This document shows positions 44,201 through 57,900 of a stretch of 64,000 nt of DNA, piece by piece. The DNA is taken from assembly GCF_964199755.1 (NCBI RefSeq), contig NC_133896.1, positions 85,730,215-85,794,214 of the forward strand, read 5' to 3'. This stretch comes from Larus michahellis. Taxonomy: Eukaryota > Chordata > Aves > Charadriiformes > Laridae. A program made the position numbers and the translations under genes. Numbering within the stretch: position 1 is the stretch's first letter; each line of letters starts with the position of its first letter. Under the pieces are notes generated by a model. It was given only the letters and a program-made list of their open reading frames with translations. It did not search any database and was not told the DNA's origin.

Positions 44201-45169
44201 AAGGACCACTAAACAACCAAGCTGGTAAGTGCAAAATTGGGATTATTGGACAAGCATTTTTCAAATTTAGCTGCAGCTCTAGAAAAAAAAGCTGCCACAT
44301 GAAACAATCTCTACCGAAGAATAACCCTTCCAAAACTGACAAATATTTTGGAAATGGGAATACACGCACTCTTTAGCTGAATGTAAACACAAAACAAAAA
44401 ATGAGCAACCTAGCAGTGAGTGAGTTGAGCCACATAAAACACTCTGCAGAAATCAATTCCTCTTCAGTTTTCAGTGTCCTTATTCTTTTGCTGTTTCCTC
44501 TCAACAAGTTGCTGGCAGGGCCACGTGCTAGGTTCTTTTATAGGTACGCAGAATCCTAAAGTCTGATGAATAAAAACTCCCTCTGCCCCTTCCAGAAAAT
44601 GAAGACTTTCTCTCTAAGCTGAAATCTTCGTAAACCAGGAAGGTACAATATAAGCAAGAACAGAATTATTTATGTCCTTCCTAGCTGCTATTTTTAAGTT
44701 GCTTTTGTGTTTTGTTTTTTGTTCTTAACCTTGAGAAGGCATTAAAAAAGCTGCCTGTGATTCCAGAGTTTCAAATCAATTCCTTTCAAATACCAATTAC
44801 CACATATAAGATCAACATCCATATAATGTCTTTCTCTATGCTTCACAGCAGTAAGCTGGATAGTATAAACGTTTTTTTCCTTGAAGAGCCTGGGTACATT
44901 CAAGGGACACCTCTGCAGGCCTCAGGGTACCATGACTCAGTCCATTCCTAGTTAAGCTATACAGTCGCCTCACTACTAACCAGCTCTCCCTTTCAGGAAC
45001 TCCCATCTTTCTTCCTTTCCCAGGTACTTTGGTATCCTGTAAATAACTGTTAGTTCACCTTCCAACTACCATCCCATTTTATTTTATTCTATCATTATAG
45101 AGACAGGTATTTTTACACAGGGTATTTTTTAGCTCTTATGATGACAACTGAGAGCCTCACACTGCTCAG

Positions 45170-45470
45170 CGTGCTTCAACACCTCTCCAAAAGTTAAGCT
45201 ACTCAGGCAACATTATCTTTATTTTACAGATAGGGAATGCAGATAGAGAAAAATCTGAGTGACATTTGAAAAGCATTTAGAAAGTTTAGAGCTCTTAACT
45301 TTCAGACTCTTCATTAATACAACTCAGAGCGTAAGTCATTTCATTATTTTTGACATTGCTGCTCTAAGTTATATGCCAAAAGAAGTTGTGTGAGGAGCCA
45401 GAATGGGATTAAGCAGAGAACTGAACCAGGATCTCCCAGGCTAAGAAAGCAGAGAATAGAATGTTCAGGT
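45170..45470 (-). repeat. Probable MIR/CORE-SINE remnant(s), antisense
   Basis: Reading on plus, CATTATCTTTATTTTACAGA, then TAGGGAATGCAGATAGAG, matches the reversed MIR CATTATCCCCATTTTACAGA, then TGGGGAAACTGAGGCACAGA. Further on, GGAGCCAGAATGGGATTAAG and GAACCAGGATCTCCCAGG resemble the GCAGAGCCGGGATTCGAACC part. The two parts are about 150 bases apart, so this may be two elements or one with an insertion. Confidence 0.5.
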
Positions 45471-45493
45471 CACCAATATGACTCAAAATACAC

Positions 45494-45689
45494 TTTATTC
45501 AAAGAACAAGATTCATGGACAGGAAAATTACATTTACAAGAAAATCCAGCAGTAAAGAAAAATCTGATTACTATTTAAATTAATTCATCAAGTTTCATAT
45601 TTTTGGTTAAGGTTGTGAATAATTATACATCCATATCAGAGAAATATTAACATAGTAGTTTAATATTTCTGTACCTGCAGAGTCTGCTC
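45494..45689 (-). other. MRPS35: MRPS35 3' UTR with polyadenylation signal
   Basis: About 190 nt past the stop, 45494-45499 reads AATAAA on the minus strand, in an AT-rich setting with no repeat between. This is a short 3' UTR, plausible for a mitochondrial ribosomal protein gene. Confidence 0.6.
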
Positions 45690-45968
45690 TCATGGTAATG
45701 CTTGTATATTCAGTAGTTTCTTCACGGATTCCTTATACTGAGACATGTTATATTCTGTTTCACCTTCATTTTTAAGTGCAATTACAGAGTTTCTGTAATT
45801 CTTAACTACTTCAGATGCAAGAAGTTCTTCCTTAGTTACATTACTAACATTCTCTGAGGCTTTTATTCGAAGTAGTGTATCCAGCATATTTTTCTGAGAG
45901 CGGCTATTTTCCCAGATATACTCTTCCATGTCTTCCTCACTCTTCTCACTCTCCCACATCTCAGTTTT
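45690..45968 (-). CDS. MRPS35: MRPS35 last coding exon
   Basis: After a ttctttcag acceptor the exon encodes [20 protein letters not shown] through [16 protein letters not shown] and the stop. It is acidic and helical in character, like the human C-terminus. The reading frame that extends rightwards to 46243 in another register is intron. Confidence 0.95.
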   Translation of the reverse strand, partial: KTEMWESEKSEEDMEEYIWENSRSQKNMLDTLLRIKASENVSNVTKEELLASEVVKNYRNSVIALKNEGETEYNMSQYKESVKKLLNIQALP

Positions 45969-48900
45969 CTGAAAGAAGATATATATAATCTTAAAAAACT
46001 ACTTGAGACTGAAACAAAGCTACAATAATTTGAAGAAACTTCTATCTCATACCAATTACCTTTAAAAATTACTTTCCTCATGGAAGATACTTCCCCTCCT
46101 CTAAAACCCATGGCTTGTAACTTAAGCCTCAAACAGAGTTTAAAAGGTACCAGTATGCCATACATTTTCTGTGTAGAATGCATTTCTTTCCTCCCACTTA
46201 CCAAGTTCTTTATGTATCTGGCAGATATAACTAGATGAGTCAAAATGGGAAGAAAAGCTTATGTACTATACATAATGAATAACAAAAAACCTTGTCAAAA
46301 TAGTAATTTTAAATAAACCTAAATGCTCAAGCTTTGGAAGTAGTCACCTAGCTATTATGTCCCTAGCATATGATTTTAGTGTGCTTACATTGGCTATAGG
46401 ACGCAAAGTGAGACAGCTCACACCAAGTGACCTATGATGAGAGACAGCAATCCTCCACCATTTGGGAAATGTTTTAATTATGACTCATAAGGAAAAGGAC
46501 AACCAATTAATCCGTTTCATTTTCCTGCAAAACAAATTGTTCCTCAAAAGACTCTCTATCCACAAGGTGTCAGTTTTTACCTAATTGCTGTTGCAAGATT
46601 AGACAGGATCAAAACTTCAACACAGACAGAAGACATCATCCCTGTGCATGTAAATACTTGGCTTGTGCAGTTTTCTTTATAAATTTTGTATTTGAATATT
46701 TCTCCAATTCAGCACACCTTCCTCTAGCTTCACAGACTGTTTAAGGGATATTTTGAATCTTACAACCTGCTATTTTTGTGTATTTAATTTTTATTGTACT
46801 TTTGTAAATCTATATGCTTCGTAGATATATTTGTATTTTTAGATAGAATTTATATTTATTTATATATTTATAATTATTTAGTACTTTACTGATGTAAACA
46901 ATACATTGCATCCTTATATTATTTCAACTATATAAGAATCACAATTTGAAGTATTTTTGGCTGTGATACTTTTCTCACAAGTGTTGTAGAAGTCTTGTCT
47001 AAATAAAACTTGTATTTCTCTGGGAGTAAGTTCAAAAAGACATTATAGTAAAGCATTTACATCATGCGGATTTTTATTTTTTTTTCCTAAATCCCTTGCC
47101 AGAAAGAGATCTTCAGTAAACTTTTAGCTATGCTATGCAGAATCCGAATAAACCTGGCATTTATGAGAGGGTTAGGGGTTTTCTGGGGGTTGTTATTTTT
47201 GTGGGGGGCAGGGGGTGGTAATGGTGGTGGTGTGGTGTTGGTGTTTTCTGTTCGTTTATTTTACTGTATTCTGTCCACTAGGCAACAAGGTTGCTGCAGT
47301 CAAACTACAATATTTAATAACCTTTATTTAAGTCCAAGATTCTCCCCCCAACTCTGTATGCTTAAGTTTCTCTATCTGAATTTAAAAATACTTTGACAAA
47401 TGCTGCATCCTGCACCTGGTAAATGGAATCGCTTGTCTTTTAAATCTCTGAGTCCAAATGTTTAGTCAGAAACAGTGATTAACATTGCTAAAAGGCTCAT
47501 ATGACTGACATTAAAACCTGGGTACAATACAAACACAGAAGTAAAAGAACCTCATTCAATTTCTAGGGAGGGTGGAAAAAAAAAAAAAAAGGACATTCTG
47601 TAACCCATATTGCTAAAACAGTAGCGGAACAGGTGGGTATAGTAAAGTATTCCTTGAATGTTTGAAAAATACTGCAATTCAATGTGGAGACTTACATAGT
47701 TTTAAATGAACACCACCATCCTGTTTTACAAATCCCTTGTTTATCTGCATAATGGCTATCCAAGACATTTTTTTTCCTAAACTCCAAAAGAATTTTAAAG
47801 CAAAAGCTTCTCTCACAGGTATAAAGTTTCTCAAGAGTAAGGGAATATGGGTATCATTCCTGGTCACTCCCTGGACCAAACTAACGTTTGAAGTTCAAAC
47901 AGAAGATCTCTGTGAGACTTTTAAACACCTTTAAGTTATAGCAGAAACAATAAGAACTAATTACAGTTATTACATTTATTTCTTCAGGAAAATCCTTCTC
48001 TGCGTTTAACAGGATTTCAGAGATGCACACTAATAAACAGATTAAGATTTCCCTATCTCTTTTGAGCTATACAGAGCAATAAGATTTTACAGGAGGCCAA
48101 AAAACTGTTAAGTATTTCTTTCTTGGAATCCTTCCCAGCAGAATAGTGTGTCAAAATGGATTTTAAAATAAAATCTGACTTCTGGGTGGGAGGGAGGCAG
48201 GAAGGGAGATCTGACAGTAGGGAGAGATTTCAAAATCCATTCCTCAGTCCTACTACAAGAAGCCAGTATACGTTGCTGCAATGTTGGTGGCCATGCCTCA
48301 AAATGAAAAGTTATCCTACTGTACACAGGTCCAGACATACATCACAAACAGGAAACTGAACAGAAACCAGATTTTTGCAAACTGACTATACCGAGTGAAA
48401 CTTAAATACCTTTCCAGACAGATTTATTGCAAGAGAAAAAGTGAATCTGGAATTTTATTTTCATTTGAAAAAGCATCCTGGGTAGACAAGCACCCATGAA
48501 CTCCGAATACTGGAAATGATACAAGTATCATAGCCTCAGTTTAAAGTGTTATAAAGAACACTAATGAGACAATGAATGAAACTTCAAAAATTAGGTCTTC
48601 ATCACTCATAGGTTTTGTTAGCTGATTATTTTTGTCCCCTGCAAATTTAAAATGTTAGTAAACACTGCAGTAAGAGTCTTACAAACAAGAATAAAACTGT
48701 GAAAACTGGAATATGTGTGGCATTGTGTAACATTTTTTTAGAATCCCCACTTAGTGAACGAGGTTAAAAATCAAGAATGTTTGTTTCCTCAGTGAATTCA
48801 CTGGAAATGACTGCTTCATTCTATCACACCTGAAACACAATCGCAGTAAGTACTAAGCAGCCTGGCTGAAGATGCACTCAGATGATAATTTCAACTGTTG

Positions 48901-51900
48901 CTCTTACCAAAACTTCCAAGAAGAACCAAAAAGGAAAAAAAAAAAAAAAAAAAAAGAAAAAATCACCAGAAAGCAACTTTTCATATAAAGTCAAAGCACA
49001 TAAGCCAATTACTAAAGAGGCACAAAAGAGTGAGTGTTTTGTTACACCTCCCAATGCAAATATTTAGAATTATCTTTTTATTGCTATAAGCAGAATAAGG
49101 ATTTGTTTCTAAACAAATCTTTTATGTGACTGTTTAAGCCAGTATTTTGGGAGGTTTATAAGCCTTTACAATGCTTGATCCGAAGTGCTGACACAGTATA
49201 AATACTAAAATAGTACTTTGGCCAGTGAAATTGCTTTTTACATACAAGTCATTAACAAAAAGCTTCAATTTATATTGTACCCTTAAAAAAGGTATATATT
49301 CAATATATATTGTACCCAGAAAAAAAGAAAGCATTTCACCAGCATGTTTCTTTGATTTTTTTTCCAGTTTAACCTTCATAATTTTGCTGTCACAGCCAGG
49401 ATTAGAATTGTCATTTGTCTGGTGTTTCTTTTAGGGAAGACATTTTAACTAAAATTTGTAAGTGGCACACAAAAGTCTTCAAGGTAACTAAAAACATGAA
49501 TCATGTTAGTCAATTTTCTTGTCAATGGTTTGAACAGTCAAAAAATTTATTGTTGTTTAGCAAAGACCAAGTATTTTAGTGGGAGTTTTTTGGAGGGGAA
49601 GGAAAGTTTCCTAAATTGTGAGTCAAATTTCAAACTCTGCATAGCTTGGAATAAGTACATTTATATCATAGTACTGCACTGAAATAAAAAATACCCTGTG
49701 TGGTACAACAATCACAGATTTTCAGGTAATAAATGACAGCTATGCTAGCATGTTCCAAATTATCGCGTACCTTCAAGACAAAGAGGAGCTGCCAAAACAA
49801 TTACTTACTCATCTCTTTGGATATATTACACCTTTGAACTGTACTATTTAATTAGCAACTTAAAAAGAAATATCAATATCAATTCAGAAATAGAAAAACA
49901 TATTTGTATCTGATGAGATTGGATATAAAAAATTTTAATTGCTTAGTGATGCAGAATAGGTTAAAATACATTCTTCTGAATGAGCAGAACATTATTTTCT
50001 AGGACACAGCAATGGCACAGGGCAGATAAGACCACTAGAGCACAAAGGAAAGTCAAGAGAAAGACTGTGAGGACTACACATTACGCTAAGGTACAGATGT
50101 AAGACAGTAAAGAACAAGCAGAGAAGAAAGAACAGAACTTTGTCTCAAAAAATAATATAGATGTAAGAGATACTCTCATAATTGATACTCACAGGCTTAA
50201 TCTCTGGTTCTGTCACTAACTTAAGAGTCCTCAGCAGTCACCATCATCTAGATCACCTCTTTAAAAATGAGGACACCACCTAATTTCTGTGGGCTGATGT
50301 GGCTGCATTTATTTTCTGGAAAATCCAGGCTTCTGAAAGGGTCATTTGAAAGGTATTTATCTAACTCTGTTTTCTGAATGCCGATCAGGTAAGATTCTGA
50401 CTTCATCAACAAAGATCATTGATATTGAGGGTCCTAATCTTTTATGAATTTCTGTTCATTGTGTTAATATCTATGCCCCATGAGATTTCAGTTCACTCCA
50501 ACATTTAGACCAAAAAAATAAACAGCTGTAATAATTATATTTATGCATTAAAAAGGAGCCTTGCTTCTCCAGCAACTAGAAATGTAGGGCTTAAACACAT
50601 AGGGCTAAAACACAAGGTATTGCAAAAAGCCTACTACAGTCTGAAATAGCACAAAACCAATTTTTAATTCAACCTTTTGCCTGAGCGTTCATCCTTTGTG
50701 GTTCCAAGCACAAGGTACAAAAAAGCTTAACTTCAGAGAAAGTTTATTAGATTTAATATCTACCATGCCACTTAGCTTTATCTTTTCTGAATCACCTTAA
50801 TAACAATAGGTCTTTCAGGTTGTTAGATTTTGAGCACAGGTGAGTGCACAATGAAATGTAATACATACTTCAAAACAAAGTATATATTACAACATTTAGA
50901 GACCACCCTTACTTCAGCCTCAGTTTGCGTTACTTAAACCATATATAATGACATACTGAGAAAGAACACTATTGTAGGAAGGGCACAATTACATCACACT
51001 TAGTTATTCTAAGATCTCAAAGTCAGGAGATTTTCACTAAGCAGTCTTCAGTTACACTAAATGGTGCCCGGAGCTCTAAGTCTGTATCTCCCAGGTACAT
51101 GTTCTAATCACAAGTCTATGGCCATCCTTTTCAGGTCATTCACTCTTGAATTTTCTTCTGCCCAGGGAGAGAGCTTCAGCAAGACTTAGGAGTGTCTCCC
51201 TCCACCTCCCATTTTAATCCTACAGCCCATGGGTCATAACATCCTGAGTGTTCAGAACATGAAGTTAAAGCACACTTTTGAGAACATGAAGTTAAACCAT
51301 ACTTTTGAAATCCAAGTTGCCAGACACCTCCTCAAGTTTCAAAAGTGGACTCATATCTTTTCACATATTTTAGGCTAAATTACAAGGTAAATTCCTACTA
51401 TGAAAACTGCAAAATTCCACTAAGTTCTACTGGCATGACCTGAAGTGATAAAAATTACACCTACTTGCAATTACTTGAAGTGACTGTAGATGAGAAAAAG
51501 TCAATATAATTGAAGTGCTAACTGAAGTTTAGAGAAAAGCTATACAATGTATTTTAGGATTATCACCAATGGTTATGTAAAAATATTTATTCAGCTGCAT
51601 GCATACACAGAATCTCCACCCCACCAGTGCCTTGCAGTTGGATGCTCTACTGAAAAATTCATATAAAAGCAATGAGAGACACTTTCCTTACATTCAAACT
51701 ACACAGCTTTGGTGTTCATAGATAAATTTTAGCTAAGCCTCTAGTTTCACAGTGTCTGTCTATTCTGCAGGTTTTTTCCTTCACTCGCCTTTCTGCTTCA
51801 ACTTCCCTGTACTTTCATTTCAAGTATCATTAACTTCTACAATCCAAGCACATTGCAAACAGATGCACCCAGAAGACCCTTTGGCTATTGCTGTATATAT

Positions 51901-54900
51901 TCAGTAGTCACTTTTCATTTATCTCTAATTCTATATTCCTCCTTCCTTACTGCTCTTTTTAAGCCTCGATCTATTTTATCAGACTCCTGCAACCACACTA
52001 CATGAAAAAGCAAAACAGTTTTCAAAAGTGCATACAGCATTACTTTATTGTTATTCTTAGTATATCAGACTAGACCGTATACTGCAAGAAATACACTGCA
52101 GAATAGAAAATGCAAGGGCAACTTTTCACTAATCATATTTCAAGATCTCAGCTGTGTAATGCAGAATGATATCCACCGCTGTCTATCATCTTGCATTTGT
52201 GTATGTTGAAAATCACACAGAATTGGACCAAGCAAAATTGCTGCACATTTTGTAGTCCTGACTACTTTAAAATAACTGGGAGTTATTTCCTCCTCATTCT
52301 ATCTTTTTCAGATTCCCCTCCTTCACAATGACTATGAAAGTTTTGCCTTACTGGAAAATTAACTTCCTGCTCCACTTGTTTCTCCTTCCTGCTTTCAACT
52401 CATAACAGAACTTTACTTTTTAGTGATAAACGATTAATTCAAACCAAGTGTGAAGAAAGTAGTTTATGATCTTTTTAACCACGTGAGGGCAGCAAACACT
52501 CTTTAAAAACCACTTAATACCATAAAAATACATTCAGTTTTTAGAGCTGCTGTTACATGATAGTGCTTCTTGAACGCTGTAAAGGTAGCAGAAATACAAC
52601 TGACTAAGCTGCTGTTTAACAAATACCTAATTTTTCTCACCCTTTCATTGATTAATTCAATCCTGGTGCAATCCTAGGGGGTAATTTGAAAGGAATCACA
52701 GAAAAAGGCCAAAGAAGGTAAGTTCAGTTCTCGCCAAAGGTGGTGCAAGTCAGATATCTACTGAATGCATTCTGAAAGCTAATAAAACACAGATATTTTA
52801 TTAATAAAACCTGAAAAATACTAGAAATGAAGCAAAAGATCTCCAAGTATTTCAAAATAATAAAATAAATTAACATCCTTAAGTTTTAAAATCTTAATGT
52901 TTTAAAGATAACTGAATTCACGTGCCTGACATCTATCTGCATTTATCAAAACTAAGCTGCCAAATGCATCAGTCTGGGATCTCAAGGTACACTTCTTGCT
53001 TCTTATGCATCTCTAAGTAGCAGACTACAACTAAATAGAGCTCTTATTACGTTTAGGCACACCCTAATTAATACCACTCCCACCATTCAGACCCATCTCA
53101 AGAAACAGCACAGTCTTCCTGAGCAACTACTATCAATCCACCGATATGCTGCCAATATTCTGAACAGCTTCCCATTGTTGTTGTGCTTTACCATGTTTTT
53201 CATTTGAACTTGTGATAACAGAGGGTGGATCAAGAATCAGAAGATGAATTCACATTTTTCCTCTCTCTTCCTTCACTTCTCTATTCAAACAAACAAGCAA
53301 GATTTTTTTTTTTTTGCCAGAAGATAACAAGCACTATAGATTCCCTTTGTCAAAATGAAGGGTAGCATTATCCACTATGGGAATGCATTCTAGAAGAGGA
53401 AAGAAAATCATCACATTTGTTTCTTCAAAATTAAGGAGGTTTCTTTAAATACAGATCAAATATCAACTGGTAATACTACAGTATGTTTTGGTAAATTCTA
53501 ACACAATCCTGAAAATGGCCTGAGCGCCCTCAGCTTTTGGAGGATTTTGCATGGTCAAGTCCATTGATGGCATTTCTGTGTGAACATGAGAAGACAGGAA
53601 AGAGAGGACAATTTCAGATGCAATACTATTGTTAACTACCAATCAATGTACCCCAGGTTATGTAGCCCAAAAGGCTTCTCAGTAGTATCCAAGTAGTAGT
53701 ATCCCACTTCTACAAGTAATCAAATAGCTTTAGCTACTCTCTCCATTCCAAAGCCACCTTCGTCAGCTTCTTCATCTTTACTCTTTATTCTGACCATCTG
53801 TCAACAATCTGGTGATTCTTTTCCTCTGTCCTTCCCCCAGCATGGAAACTCTGTTTCTTCTGCTAACACTCACAAAACTAAAACAAAACAGATACTCATT
53901 TAGTCCTTCCACACACACAAAAAAAAAAAATCAGGTAAAATTGCTTCTTCCTTTCAATTCCTTCACTTTTTCTTATTTCCCCATGCTTTCAAAAAAGGGA
54001 GCTCCCTCACACATGTGATTACAAAAACCACTTCTCGGAAAGCTTTTCTACACCAGGTTCAATCCTCCAACATATCTTCAAAGCCTCTCACAATTTGGCT
54101 AGCCTGTCTTCTTGCATCATCTATTGAGTGCTAGCAGGTCAGAGAAGACAAAAGTGCTAGTTTCAGTGCACTAACCCATCAGTATGCTTCCCTCACTTTG
54201 GCTGCGGTACCTCTCAGAAACCAGTTTGCCAGATTTGATTTGGATAACTTTTTATTAATTTATTTAAATGCAAACAAGTTCTCTTCCCCACATCACAATC
54301 CAAGAAAAATAAAAATCTATTCTTAAAAATATACTTGAGGCAGAGGAATACCTGTATCAGTTGCTGGTAATCTTCCCCTCTATTTTATCTGCCCAATTGT
54401 TGCATATTTCAACTGTAACTCCATTGCAACAAGGATTCTTGCAAACTAATTCCACCTGAGCCCTCTAATTGCAAGAGCAATAGAATTACCAAGCTGTGGA
54501 TGCCCTGAGTTTTTATTGAAGCCAGGACTGGAAGAGCATACAAGAAAATTTGTAACATAGATACTACTGTTGACGTAGTGATAAATTCTGTCTTCTAAGC
54601 ATGTATACAGAGACAGATGAGCCAGAAGTGAACTCTCTGTGCTCATTACCTTAAGAATAACTTTCTGCTGGAAATGCATCTCTACACAATGGAGCTTCCT
54701 AGCACATATCCAATAAAAACACAAAGAACAGTCATTCTTTTAAAAAGCTTTCAGATTCCTAAGCTATTTGGATGCTCCAGTTCACAACCGTAATAAAAGA
54801 ATTATGCATCACTGGCAATTAAAATATAATTACACTTCAAATTACATTTCCTGATTTATATCTGCATACAGTTTTTCATCTTATATATTCACAGGCTTGC

Positions 54901-57900
54901 TGGTATACTAAATTCAGTAATACAGTTATTAACATAAGTTATAGAGTTATGCCATGTTTGGAGACATAGTAGGCAAAAACGCTGAGGGCAAAATTTATAT
55001 GCAGCCGGCTTTCCCTTCACTTAGAACGAATGGAACGCTGCCCTCATCTTTGTATTGAATTCCATCACACACACACGAAAACACAGTATGGCACTACTCT
55101 GCTGGAAAAGTCATCAAATCTTGCAATTAGTTCTGTAAACAGGATTGATGCTACTGTCTATGTGAAAGGCCAGTCCCCATCCATCCCCCTCCAACTTCGT
55201 ACAAATTGAAGTAATCCATGCGTTGTTTCCTTATGGTTTACAAAACTTATCCAAACTATCTTTCAGCGAGTTATTAAAAGGCATTACCACTGATCATGGA
55301 AAAAAAAAACCAAACACAAAACAAAACATGTCACACAAAATAAAAAACCATGTCTCAGGAGACCATTAATTTTTCATGGAAATCAAAGACAATTACAAGT
55401 GATTGATGAACTCATCAAATATTAACATGGAAGCTGAAAGGTAATAAAAGGGCAAGGGACTTGTGCATATTCAATACACACTGAAGACTCACGTAGCAAT
55501 ATCGTATAACCCTGCCTTCCATCACTAAGTAATGCTAGAGCAAAGGACAGATGTGGTGTTTGACTGGAATTAATAAAGTGAGCAGTGTCTAGCTCTCTTG
55601 TCATTGCTTAATACTGGAAACCGATCTGTCATTAATTTAAGATTTGTAATGCAATGTAATGCTGTTGGGAAGAAAAATATCTGTGTGTACAAAGCACTTG
55701 AAATCTAAAGAAAATCTAAAGAAATGTAAGGTAAATGTCAGTATAATCTAAATTTAATTTGATGCACTCTACAACTACAAAATTTACCCTTCAAGGCAAC
55801 TTCCAGTGAAAGGGAAATACAGGTCATCATCATTGTTATGTCTTTTTATACCATCACTGCAATGATCAAAATCAAGAGCACTGAAATTCATAAAAATGCT
55901 AAATATGGAGATTTAATTTAATACTATAGAACAACTGAAAACAGTAAGTGTGAATTTTGGTAGCTAACCAACTACAACTTATTTAAAAGAGGACATCTAT
56001 GGAAGTATAGTGATGATGATGCTTTCACCATCTGTCTCAATGTGACTAATAACATTGAACAAAGTTAAGTTATTCAAAACATAACTATGGGTTTTCAACA
56101 AGAATTTAATTTCAGACTGCTAGCTCATTTTCTGTAAAAAACAGCTATAAAATTGTTGAAGGCAATACTTATAACCAGTATGATTAAACACAAAAATACA
56201 GGAGACAAGGCTGAAGAATTCTCTCTAAAAGAAAGATCCGTGGTCTAAAGATACCTTATGATATTTAGAGGACTACTTAAGAACTGTAGTAAATTATCAA
56301 TAAATTGGAATAGTATCTTTCATACATTTACACTGGATATTTCACATGTATAAGAAACTGGGAAGAATTCCAAATACGCCATATCCTGAACAATTACGAA
56401 GAAGTTTACATTATACTTGCTTTGGTAGAAATATTTATCCAAAGAGTTACAATAATTTTATATATTTCTCAGGACACTAACTCTGATGTAATGAAATCCT
56501 AAAACTAACAGAAAGTGGGGAGGATGTCCCTTTCCTTAACAAAAGCAGCCTAAGTCCTCACTTCTTCCAGATTGAGGCAAGATGTGTGAGAAAGCATTTA
56601 AGAAGCAGGATACTTCCAAATTACAGCCATGGTTTACCACAGCCCAGGAAGAGCCCAAGAGAAGACAGATTCTAAGTAACAGATAAGAGTTTGGAATCAG
56701 GCAAAATGTAGATACTGTGCTGTATGTTAGTTTTCATAGCTTTATAGCCAGTAACACACCCCTCTGCTGTTTTGGAATAGACTTGCTTTCATCTTTCAAC
56801 ATGGTCACTGTTAAAAATGCATAGATAACAGGTGATAATCACAGTGTACACCATTTCTCTGAATGCACACAATTCATATTTGCATAGGCAACCCAGCATG
56901 CTGCCAAACTAAAAGTACATTTAGGAATCCCGAGAATTAAGGTGTTTTCTGCTAGGATCAGGGTCAATTTTAGGCTCATCACTGTGCGAAACAAAGTATT
57001 GGCAAAGAATCTCTTATGAAGGTCAAAAACTAGAGAACTTCTGAAAAGAGGCAAACTATGTATACAAACAGACTAGCACTTGTGAAGTTAAAAAAATGCA
57101 CTCAAAGTTGACTGAGGAATAGGATTCAAACATAAGCAACTTACCTTGGCTGAATTTGAAGAAAAGTGAGGTAGAAGAGGGAAAGAATCTAAGATGATTT
57201 ACTTTAAGCTGCGCACAGTCATGGAACTTTATATAAGTTACGAGAGAGCACATTAGCACGTGTGTGTTAGCATAAGTTATTCACAGTTGCTTACCCAAGA
57301 TTCATGGTACAAAACTGTGAGGAGGTGTATCCCATAATCGTAGTTCTGTCTTCTCAGCGGACACCTGAAAATTCAGAAACAAAGTTAGTCTTTTTGAAAT
57401 CAAGCCACTGTAATATTCGTTTGAATAAGATGTTAAACTTACCATCAAAATTTCTAATGTAGGGAATCTTATGCAAATGTGCGTTTGATTTACACAATCA
57501 AGAATAACATCACAAAAGCATGAGTACTAAGAACATGGAAGAATGGGCATCTGCAAGCCAGTAGGAAAGGGTACATAAGGCAAGAATTTACAGATCTTCA
57601 TGAAACATGAAAAACTTCTTTGCCCTCTGCGCCAAAGTGGAATCCAACATAATTTAGTCTGAACTCGCTCAAAACCTTATTTTTTTTCCCCAGACTTGAA
57701 GAGAGGAGGATGACTGGTAAAAACAGCCATGAAATACAGTGCAGAAAAGATGACGTAGCCAACAATTTAACGTGAAAAGTTTACATCAATATAGCTGTAA
57801 GTCAAAACATGATCACCAGTAAAATTTGTTGGGATAAGACACAGTCCTGCAGAAACAGAGCATTTCTTAAAACTAGTCATCAAAACCTTCTGCTGAGAAT

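Larger units (their letters stand above)
38034..45493. other. Gene-free gap between the convergent MANSC4 and MRPS35
   Basis: Only short open frames without family resemblance are present. The gap contains two probable CORE-SINE remnants (about 41085-41205 and 45170-45470). Nothing else can be named. Confidence 0.55.
45969..57294 (-). other. MRPS35: MRPS35 last intron (11.3 kb)
   Basis: This is by far the longest intron in the window. It contains an AU-rich, 3'-UTR-like block (46555-47007), a G-run cluster (47169-47218), a poly-A tract (48935-48961), a probable CORE-SINE remnant (50195-50300) and a 27-base tandem duplication (51254-51307). No coding exon is supported inside it. Confidence 0.8.

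Noticed and set aside
45863-46243. 126-codon minus-strand frame overlapping the MRPS35 last exon
   Set aside because: It runs in a different register from the exon and across its splice acceptor into intron.
48882-49089. Lys-rich frames that might be a basic peptide
   Set aside because: They are translations of the poly-A tract at 48935-48961 and its flanks.
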